From Draconibacterium sp. (GTDB taxonomy: Bacteria; Bacteroidota; Bacteroidia; Bacteroidales; Prolixibacteraceae): DNA of 13,854 nt. Shown here in pieces: positions 7,454 to 13,854 of this stretch. Positions within the stretch are counted from its first letter, which is position 1; the number at the start of each line of letters is the position of its first letter. A program made the translations under genes and the position numbers. Location of the stretch: positions 1 through 13,854 of the forward strand of contig WGCT01000274.1 in assembly GCA_015493625.1 (NCBI GenBank), in the 5' to 3' direction. The notes beneath the pieces are model-generated. The model saw only the letters and a list, made by a program, of their open reading frames with translations, did no database searches and was not told the origin of the DNA.

Positions 7454-8107
7454 ATGTTAAAAGGGGTTTTATTCGATATGGATGGCGTGCTTATAAATTC
7501 GGAGTCGCTGACTACTGAAGCAGCCATCCGTTTCTTTGCCGAAAAAGGATTTACGGTTACCCATTCCGATTTTTACCCGTTTTACGGAACCGGTGAAAAA
7601 GGCTATTTTATGGGGGTTGCTAATAAATATGGAATCCCTTTTAATTTGGAAACGGATAAAATTAAAATCTATAATCTGTTTAAAGAGATGGCACAGGGAA
7701 AAGATTTGGCAATTCCCGGTGTTTCCGATTTTATCGGGCTTTGTAAATCGAAAGGTTTGGCAATGGCTGTTGCCACAAGTGCAGGAAGTTACAAAATGAA
7801 CATCAACCTGGAATTGTTGCAAATGCAATCAGGAGTTTTCGATGCACTGGTAAGCGGCGAAGATATTACCCACAACAAACCCCATCCTGAGATATTTCTG
7901 AAAGCTGCGGAAAAACTGGGACTGCACCCCAACGAATGTCTTGTAATTGAAGATGCTCCCAATGGCGTAAAAGCAGCTAAAGCAGCAGGATGTAAATGTC
8001 TTGCATTACGTACCACTTTCAACGATGAAGATTTAAAAGAGGCAGATGAAATAGTAAAGGACTTAATACTCAACAAAATACCAACGGAAACTTTCACAAA
8101 AAACTAA
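7454..8107 (+). CDS. HAD-superfamily hydrolase, beta-phosphoglucomutase-like
   Basis: This 217-residue cytoplasmic HAD enzyme is predicted to be a sugar-phosphate phosphatase or a phosphomutase. Motif I is FDMDGVL with nucleophile D8 and acid/base D10. Motif II is the small hydroxyl residue in VATSAG, motif III the lysine in HNKPHPEIF, and motif IV the paired acids in VIEDAPNG. A helical cap lies between motif I and motif II, about residues 17-80, as in the subfamily I beta-PGM/phosphatase group. The gene starts 9 bp after the isomerase-like gene and ends 16 bp before the permease gene. It may release phosphate from a pathway intermediate or clear a toxic sugar phosphate. Mutase activity is less likely without an obvious disaccharide phosphorylase in the window. 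Confidence 0.85.
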   Translation: MLKGVLFDMDGVLINSESLTTEAAIRFFAEKGFTVTHSDFYPFYGTGEKGYFMGVANKYGIPFNLETDKIKIYNLFKEMAQGKDLAIPGVSDFIGLCKSKGLAMAVATSAGSYKMNINLELLQMQSGVFDALVSGEDITHNKPHPEIFLKAAEKLGLHPNECLVIEDAPNGVKAAKAAGCKCLALRTTFNDEDLKEADEIVKDLILNKIPTETFTKN

Positions 8108-8123
8108 CTATTAAATTATTGAA

Positions 8124-9140
8124 ATGATACTAATACAAAATTACGGAGTTGCAATACTGTTTACGATAGTAGCAATGATTTGCTGGGGGTCGTGGGCAAA
8201 CACCCAAAAAATTGCTGAAAAATCATGGCGTTTCGAACTCTTCTACTGGGACCTTGTGCTTGGCATATTGCTTATGAGTTTAATCTCTGCATTAACTCTT
8301 GGCAGCTTAGGCACACACGGAAGAACATTTATAGAAGACCTTAATCAAGCCGATTTATCGAGTATGATTTATGCCATGCTGGGTGGAATACTATGGAATC
8401 TGGGAAATATTTTACTCGTTGCTGCCATTGCAGTTGCCGGTATGGCCATTGCTTTTCCAATTGGAGGTGGTATTGCCTGGATTCTTGGCATTGTAGTCAA
8501 TTACATCCTCATTTTATTAAGTGGGAAAGTTGCTTCGGAGAAACCCGTTATGCTTTGGGTTGGAGTAGCAATAATAATTTCAGCAATTTTTTTAAGCGGC
8601 AAAATTTATAAATTAATTAGCGAGAACAAAAAACAAACATCGGGAAAAGGAATCTGGCTCTCGATTATTGCCGGTTTGTTTATTGCATTTTTCTATGGAT
8701 TTGTTGTAAAATCGCTCGATCCGCAATTTGTTTCCGGGGGAACCGGAAAATTAACTCCATATACAGGCATCTTCTTTTTCGCAATAGGTGTATTAATAAG
8801 TACTCTGGTTGTTAATCCAATTATTATGCGCAACCCAATTGTAGGTAAACCCGTTTCTATGAAACTCTATTGGAATGGTTCTTTTCGTGAGCATTTATCC
8901 GGTATTTTAGGTGGAATGATTTGGATGCTTGGAATGGTTGTTAGTTTTATGGCAGTGGGAGCAGCAAATCCTGCAATTTCGTATGCACTAAGTAATGCAG
9001 CTCCTGTAGTCGCAATATTATGGGGAATATTTGTCTGGAAAGAATTTGCCAACGCTCCCAAAGGAACAAACAGATTATTAATTATTGTATTTAGCAGTTA
9101 CATAATCGGATTGATTTTAATCACATTTTCAAATATCTAA
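8124..9140 (+). CDS. GRP/DMT-superfamily sugar permease
   Basis: This integral inner-membrane protein of 338 residues has about ten predicted membrane segments, roughly at residues 7-25, 40-60, 80-99, 102-133, 140-160, 173-195, 214-235, 262-285, 288-305 and 317-337. The CWGSWANTQK block near residues 20-29 and the FELFYWD stretch match the group annotated in Bacteroidota as GRP-family sugar transporter or DMT permease, distantly related to the rhamnose transporter RhaT. Length is normal. It has no ATPase or phosphotransferase partner in the window, so it should be a secondary carrier that brings in an unphosphorylated monosaccharide. That fits a cytoplasmic isomerase-then-kinase order. It lies between the cytoplasmic enzymes and the two secreted hydrolases, linking hydrolysis to uptake. 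The actual sugar is not visible from the sequence. Confidence 0.85.
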   Translation: MILIQNYGVAILFTIVAMICWGSWANTQKIAEKSWRFELFYWDLVLGILLMSLISALTLGSLGTHGRTFIEDLNQADLSSMIYAMLGGILWNLGNILLVAAIAVAGMAIAFPIGGGIAWILGIVVNYILILLSGKVASEKPVMLWVGVAIIISAIFLSGKIYKLISENKKQTSGKGIWLSIIAGLFIAFFYGFVVKSLDPQFVSGGTGKLTPYTGIFFFAIGVLISTLVVNPIIMRNPIVGKPVSMKLYWNGSFREHLSGILGGMIWMLGMVVSFMAVGAANPAISYALSNAAPVVAILWGIFVWKEFANAPKGTNRLLIIVFSSYIIGLILITFSNI

Positions 9141-9153
9141 GCTTTTTTTCGAC

Positions 9154-11376
9154 ATGGAACAACATCATTTAACCGAGAATAAACTAAAACTTTATTTTGC
9201 TGCAAGTTTTTTTGCACTAATATTTTTTAGCACATCGGTAAACTGTCAAAACAACCTTCAAAAAGACACCACGGCCTCTCCTGTTCAAATTACTAGAAAC
9301 AAAATAGATACAGAGATAGAGAATATTCTCTCTCAACTAACTTTAGAGCAGAAAGTTGCTCTCTGCCACGCGCAGTCTAAATTTAGCACCAAAGGAGTTG
9401 AACAACTTGGCATTCCTGAGATTTGGATGTCGGACGGACCACATGGAGTGAGGGCAGAAATTAAGTGGAACAGTTGGGACTACGTCGGTTGGACAGATGA
9501 CTCTGTCACAGCTTTTCCGGCACTAACTTGTCTGGCAGCAACATTTAATCCTGAACTTGCCGGAGAATATGGATTTAGTGTTGGGGAAGAAGCCCGCTAT
9601 CGAAAAAAAGACATACTGCTTGGTCCCGGAGTAAATATTTACCGCACACCCATGAACGGGCGTAATTTTGAGTACATGGGTGAGGATCCGTTTTTAGCTT
9701 CAAAACTGGTTGTTCCGTTTATTAAAGGAATTCAAAAAAACGGGGTGGCTGCCTGTGTAAAACATTTTGCCCTAAACAATCAGGAAAAATGGAGAAACCA
9801 TATTAATGTTGAGTTAAGCGAACGTGCATTGCGCGAAATTTATCTCCCCGCATTTAAAGCAGCTGTTGTTGAAGGACATGCGTGGTCTATTATGGGAGCA
9901 TACAACAAAATAAGAGGCAATTATAGCTGCCAAAATGATTATCTGCTAAATAAAATACTAAAAGGAGATTGGAATTTCGATGGAGTGGTAGTTAGCGACT
10001 GGGGAGCTGTCCACTCAACAAATGCAGCAGCAGCCGGCCTTGACATAGAAATGGGCACCAAGAATTATTACGACAATTACTATCTCGCTAACCCTTTCCT
10101 TGCGGCAATAAAAAAAGGTGAAATTGATGAAAAAGTATTAGATGAAAAAGTCAAAAGAATATTGCGATTGATGTTACGTACAACAATGAGCCCTCATCGT
10201 ACTTTGGGCAGGAAAAACAACCCTGAGCACCATAACGTGGCACGAAAAGTAGCCACAGACGGGATTGTTTTACTAAAAAATAGAGACAATTTTTTTCCCA
10301 TAAAAGACGATAAAAACTTAACAATAGCTGTAATTGGGGAAAACGCAACAAAACCTATGACCGTTGGAGGAGGCTCTTCAGAGCTAAAAGCTCAGTTCGA
10401 GATTTCGCCATTACAGGGATTAAAAGAACGGTATAAAAATGCAACTATTCTTTATTCAATGGGATATTCATCAGGAAAAGGAGCATGGGACAGAGCGTTA
10501 CCGCCGAAACTTAACCAGGACTCTCTTTCAACAGAGGCAGTTAATCTTGCAGGAAAAGCAGATATGGTACTTTTTATAGGAGGCCTCAACAAAAACCATT
10601 TTCAGGATTCAGAGGGTGGAGATAGAATTCAATATGGATTGCCGTTCGGTCAGGCGGAGCTTCTTAACAGATTATCAAAAGTCAATAAAAATATTGGTCT
10701 GGTACTCATATCGGGGAATGCTGTTGAGATGCCCTGGATAGATAAAGTAAAAGGCATAATGCAGACATGGTATCTTGGAAGTATGGCTGGGGCTGCAATA
10801 GCTGATGTGGTTAGTGGTGATGTAAATCCATCGGGTAAACTACCTTTTTCTTTCCCTGTAAAACTGGAGGATAATGCGGCAATTTCATTTGGCAGCTCTT
10901 CATATCCGGGCGACAGCATTAATGTGTACTACAAAGAGGATATTCTTGTTGGTTACCGCTGGTTCGACACAAAAAAGATCAAACCTCTTTTTGCCTTTGG
11001 TCACGGGTTGTCTTATACAACATTTGAGGTGTCGAATGCAAAGACTGATAAAAGAAATTACTCGAGAAATGACCAAATAAAAATAACTTGTGATGTAAAA
11101 AATAAAGAAAATATTGAGGGTGCCGAAGTGATTCAGGTTTATATAGGGAAACAGGATTCTAAAGTTAACCGACCTATAAAAGAGTTAAAAGGTTTTAAAA
11201 AAGTTAAATTTGAAAATGCGGAGGAGAAACAAGTAACAATTACTGTTGATGTTGCACAACTTGCATACTTCGACGAAACAATCTCTAACTGGCACCTGGA
11301 AGAGGGAAAATATACTGTATTTATTGGTACAGCTTCTGACAAGATAATCAAAAAAATAGATATAAATATTAAATAG
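9154..11376 (+). CDS. Secreted GH3 beta-glycosidase
   Basis: This 740-residue glycoside hydrolase family 3 enzyme has an N-terminal export signal. Its hydrophobic core is about residues 13-27, followed by TSVN-CQ with Cys at 31. That Cys could be a lipidation site, but Asn at -1 is not a standard lipobox residue. The (beta/alpha)8 domain, about 50-345, holds the retaining nucleophile D282 in VVSDWGA; the KHFALNNQE block upstream is also typical. The alpha/beta sandwich domain, about 370-600, carries the likely acid/base E487 in SEGGDR. A fibronectin-III-like domain ends the protein (about 665-730). It removes beta-linked residues from the non-reducing end, probably in the periplasm. GH3 includes glucosidases, xylosidases and others, so specificity is open. 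It starts 13 bp after the permease gene and is likely co-transcribed with it. Confidence 0.92.
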   Translation: MEQHHLTENKLKLYFAASFFALIFFSTSVNCQNNLQKDTTASPVQITRNKIDTEIENILSQLTLEQKVALCHAQSKFSTKGVEQLGIPEIWMSDGPHGVRAEIKWNSWDYVGWTDDSVTAFPALTCLAATFNPELAGEYGFSVGEEARYRKKDILLGPGVNIYRTPMNGRNFEYMGEDPFLASKLVVPFIKGIQKNGVAACVKHFALNNQEKWRNHINVELSERALREIYLPAFKAAVVEGHAWSIMGAYNKIRGNYSCQNDYLLNKILKGDWNFDGVVVSDWGAVHSTNAAAAGLDIEMGTKNYYDNYYLANPFLAAIKKGEIDEKVLDEKVKRILRLMLRTTMSPHRTLGRKNNPEHHNVARKVATDGIVLLKNRDNFFPIKDDKNLTIAVIGENATKPMTVGGGSSELKAQFEISPLQGLKERYKNATILYSMGYSSGKGAWDRALPPKLNQDSLSTEAVNLAGKADMVLFIGGLNKNHFQDSEGGDRIQYGLPFGQAELLNRLSKVNKNIGLVLISGNAVEMPWIDKVKGIMQTWYLGSMAGAAIADVVSGDVNPSGKLPFSFPVKLEDNAAISFGSSSYPGDSINVYYKEDILVGYRWFDTKKIKPLFAFGHGLSYTTFEVSNAKTDKRNYSRNDQIKITCDVKNKENIEGAEVIQVYIGKQDSKVNRPIKELKGFKKVKFENAEEKQVTITVDVAQLAYFDETISNWHLEEGKYTVFIGTASDKIIKKIDINIK

Positions 11377-11403
11377 TAAATTTACAGATATTTACAAAAT
11401 CAT

Positions 11404-11418
11404 AGGGGCTGAACCCCT
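11404..11418 (+). terminator. Small hairpin between GH3 and GH31 genes, weak terminator or attenuator
   Basis: AGGGG-CTGAA-CCCCT forms a 5-bp, mostly G-C stem with a 5-base loop, 28 bp after the GH3 stop and about 28 bp before the GH31 start. Only a loose T-rich stretch (TTCATTTTC) follows rather than a tight T-run, so termination would be partial at best. It may also modulate expression or stability of the downstream message. Confidence 0.3.
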
Positions 11419-11445
11419 GTTCATTTTCAATTTTATTGAAAGGTT

Positions 11446-13854
11446 ATGAAACAAAAAAAAACTTTTATTCTAAGGAGTAAACGTATATTCTCTTTCTCAG
11501 GCAGAAAGACACGCTCACTTTTATTCAGTAACCTATTGATAAAATCATTACTCTTATCTTCTTTCATCGTTTTTTCAAGTAATTATGTTTTTGCACAAGA
11601 GCAGGGAAACAATATTTATATAAACTTAACGAATAACAAATACCTAAGTATTCAGCCGTGTAACAATCAAATATTCAGGGTACGGATTTCTGATAATAAG
11701 GATTTCCCGGAATCACTTATGGAACGTTATGATATAGTAAAAACCAACTGGGGGAAAATAAAGTTTAGTACTAAAACAACGAAAGAGAAGAAGATAATTA
11801 CAACAGATGGATACCAAGTTATTATCGATAAAAAGACAGGTGAGTTAACAATAAAAAACTCTCTGGGGAAGACAGTAATTCGTAAAATATATTTTTTAGA
11901 TGAGGATAATTCGATTGTTTCCGATTTGAAAACGTCGTTAAACAATAAATTTGAAAAGACAAAAACCGGGAAGGGAATTATTGGAGACACCAACTATTCA
12001 AAAGCTAAGAAGAATGATAAAAATATAGAACAGAGCACCGGGAATAGTATTATCTCTGTATCGCTGGAAAAAGGGGAACGGTTTTACGGAGGCGGCTCAA
12101 CGAGCCGCGACAATATTCAGCATCGTGGTGAAGTACTCAGAATGTGGGCGACATACCAAATTGCTGAAGTGCCTGTACCGTTTTTGATGAGTTCCAACGG
12201 ATGGGGATTATTCAACAATACAACGTCGCTTAACTTTTTTGACATCGGTCGTTTCGATAAGGATAAATTGTTTGTATTTAACACAACCAAAGACATCGAT
12301 TTTTATATTATGCTTGGTGAATCGATGAAGGATGTTCTTGCCCGGTACACAACAATAACAAGAAAACCATATATTTTACCAAAATGGATGTATGGCTTGG
12401 CATTTGGCGGCAACACCATCGAAAATCAAATAGATATGATGAATGATGCCGTCCGTTTCAGAGATGAAGAAATTCCCTGCGATATTTTTTGGATAGAACC
12501 GCAATGGATGGCAAAATATTATGATTTTTCCACGTCAAAAACGTGGGATCAATCGAAATTCCCCGGCGAGCCCTATTGGGAAGTTGAAATGGATAACAAA
12601 AAAAGAGAACATCCGCATTTGTTTATCCACAAATTACATCAATTAGGATATAAATTGGGATTGTGGCTCTGTATCGACCACGATTTCAGTATTGCCGAAG
12701 AAGATGAACTTGCAAAAAAAGAGGGCAAAGAAACATCGGGCCGGGAACATTGGTTTAATCACCTCACTAAGTTTATCGACGAAGGTGTTGATGGGTTTAA
12801 ATTAGACCCGGGACGAACACTTGATGAACATCCAGACAGAAAATATTATAACGGTTATTCCGACAATGTGATGCATAATTTGAATCAGATTCTCATTCAA
12901 AAACAGATGGAAAAAACGTTCCGCGGACACAAAGGAATACGTTCTTTTCATCATTACTGTGGTGGTTACGCAGGCGCACAGCATTGGGGAGCATTAACAA
13001 GTGGAGATAATGGTGGCGGGAAGATTGCATTGTTCGACCAGCTTAATCTGGGATTAAGTGGTTTTATAAATACATCAGCTGATGTTCTTGAGGTTTCTGC
13101 CGATAAAACTTTGCAAGCAATGCACATGGGGTTTTTTCTGCCCTGGGTACAGGTTAACAGTTGGTATGGTTTATTGCATCCATGGTATTTTCCTCCTGTT
13201 GAAAAAAATGCTTTCAGGTTTTATTCGCAATTGCGCCATGATTTAATTCCCTACATCTACTCAGCAGCAATTAACGGCAACCTCACAGGAGAGCCAATAG
13301 TAAGAGCTATGGCTTTAGAGTTTCCCGATGACAGGAATTGTGATAATTTGATTTATCAATATATGTTTGGTGAAAACCTACTAATTGGCATTGGAAGTGA
13401 TTCAATCTATCTTCCTAAAGGGAATTGGATTAATTTCTGGTCAGGGAACAAAACAGGCGGTGGAAGAACTATTCAATCTACTTTTCCGAAAGACAAGGGT
13501 GGACAGTTATTTATCAAATCGGGGGCTATTATTCCATATCAGAAATCAAAGCAATACATTACATTAGACTTTCCGGATACATTAATTGTCAGGATTTACC
13601 CTGAGAACAAATCCTCATACACACTATTTGAAGATGACGGAATTAGTTATAATTATGAGCAGGGAGATATTGCAAAGACACTATTTAATTGTGTGAATAG
13701 TGACGATGAAATATCGTTTACCGTTACTGTTGAACCGGCGGGTTATATAGAGCAATTAAAAAACAGGAATTATCAGTTTGAGTTTTTTTGTGAACAGCCC
13801 CAAAAGATTCTATTTAATGGGAGCTTAGTTGATTCGAATGACTGGAACTATGAT
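11446..13854 (+). CDS. Secreted GH31 alpha-glycosidase, 3' end beyond the window
   Basis: The frame is open from ATG 11446 to the window end, 803 codons without a stop, so the C terminus is missing. It starts with a long basic n-region and a hydrophobic stretch (LLIKSLLLSSFIVF); signal peptidase I probably cuts after VFA at residue 50, giving a mature start of QEQGN. An N-terminal beta-sandwich precedes the GH31 barrel, which begins near RKPYILPKWMYG. The predicted nucleophile is D454 in GFKLDPG and the acid/base is D521 in TSGDNGG. A DUF5110-like C-terminal block (TLFEDDG, after residue 718) is visible. The enzyme is retaining and acts on alpha-linked sugars outside the cytoplasm. GH31 covers alpha-glucosidase, alpha-xylosidase, sulfoquinovosidase and more; the KLDPG nucleophile context differs from the common alpha-xylosidase form (TDFGE), so no activity is assigned. 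It is 69 bp downstream of the GH3 gene. Confidence 0.9.
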   Translation, partial: MKQKKTFILRSKRIFSFSGRKTRSLLFSNLLIKSLLLSSFIVFSSNYVFAQEQGNNIYINLTNNKYLSIQPCNNQIFRVRISDNKDFPESLMERYDIVKTNWGKIKFSTKTTKEKKIITTDGYQVIIDKKTGELTIKNSLGKTVIRKIYFLDEDNSIVSDLKTSLNNKFEKTKTGKGIIGDTNYSKAKKNDKNIEQSTGNSIISVSLEKGERFYGGGSTSRDNIQHRGEVLRMWATYQIAEVPVPFLMSSNGWGLFNNTTSLNFFDIGRFDKDKLFVFNTTKDIDFYIMLGESMKDVLARYTTITRKPYILPKWMYGLAFGGNTIENQIDMMNDAVRFRDEEIPCDIFWIEPQWMAKYYDFSTSKTWDQSKFPGEPYWEVEMDNKKREHPHLFIHKLHQLGYKLGLWLCIDHDFSIAEEDELAKKEGKETSGREHWFNHLTKFIDEGVDGFKLDPGRTLDEHPDRKYYNGYSDNVMHNLNQILIQKQMEKTFRGHKGIRSFHHYCGGYAGAQHWGALTSGDNGGGKIALFDQLNLGLSGFINTSADVLEVSADKTLQAMHMGFFLPWVQVNSWYGLLHPWYFPPVEKNAFRFYSQLRHDLIPYIYSAAINGNLTGEPIVRAMALEFPDDRNCDNLIYQYMFGENLLIGIGSDSIYLPKGNWINFWSGNKTGGGRTIQSTFPKDKGGQLFIKSGAIIPYQKSKQYITLDFPDTLIVRIYPENKSSYTLFEDDGISYNYEQGDIAKTLFNCVNSDDEISFTVTVEPAGYIEQLKNRNYQFEFFCEQPQKILFNGSLVDSNDWNYD

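Noticed and set aside
1575..13854. Sulfoquinovose degradation locus (GH31 plus isomerase plus transporter)
   Set aside because: The GH31 lacks any visible sulfoquinovosidase-specific motif that I can recognise. No sulfo-sugar aldolase, transaldolase, transketolase or sulfolactaldehyde enzyme is in the window. The FGGY kinase and DRL-like enzyme also do not belong to the known routes.
1..13854. CRISPR array, tRNA or rRNA gene, riboswitch
   Set aside because: No regularly spaced repeats, cloverleaf-like segments or recognisable aptamer cores were seen. Nearly all the DNA is protein-coding.

Overview
The window is a compact sugar-catabolism locus, most likely from a Bacteroidota member. Several things point there: moderately AT-rich DNA, very short intergenic gaps with A/T-rich rather than Shine-Dalgarno-type leaders, a GRP/DMT-type sugar permease of the kind common in that phylum, and a secreted GH3/GH31 pair. 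A Marinilabiliales/Prolixibacteraceae-like anaerobe is my guess, but nothing here proves the family.

Layout, left to right. Positions 1-146 hold the last 39 codons of what looks like an IS982-type transposase and its probable terminal inverted repeat. Positions 147-429 are a regulatory gap with a perfect 14-bp palindrome, repeated TGTACA boxes and a Bacteroidota-like -7 box. Positions 430-1383 encode a SorC-family sugar-responsive regulator. A 191-bp gap (1384-1574) carries two tandem hairpins with the same stem. A tight same-strand run from 1575 to at least 11376 follows, with gaps of -4 to 22 bp: FGGY carbohydrate kinase, DRL-like/SAF-domain oxidoreductase, zinc-dependent medium-chain dehydrogenase, VOC-fold protein, fucose/arabinose-isomerase-like protein, HAD phosphatase/mutase, GRP-type permease and secreted GH3 beta-glycosidase. 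After 69 bp comes a secreted GH31 alpha-glycosidase (11446 onward), cut by the right edge of the window.

How the genes may work together (inference): GH3 and GH31 release a monosaccharide outside the cytoplasm and the permease imports it unphosphorylated. The isomerase-like enzyme makes a ketose and the kinase phosphorylates it. The DRL-like oxidoreductase, the zinc dehydrogenase, the VOC protein and the HAD enzyme then process it. The regulator probably senses the sugar or its phosphate. No aldolase, dehydratase or epimerase of a standard pentose, fucose or rhamnose pathway lies in the window. The DRL family is known for a reductoisomerase that rearranges a carbon skeleton. The set therefore does not match a textbook pathway that I recognise, and it is the best candidate here for an undescribed route, possibly for a branched or otherwise unusual sugar. 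The substrate cannot be read from the sequence.
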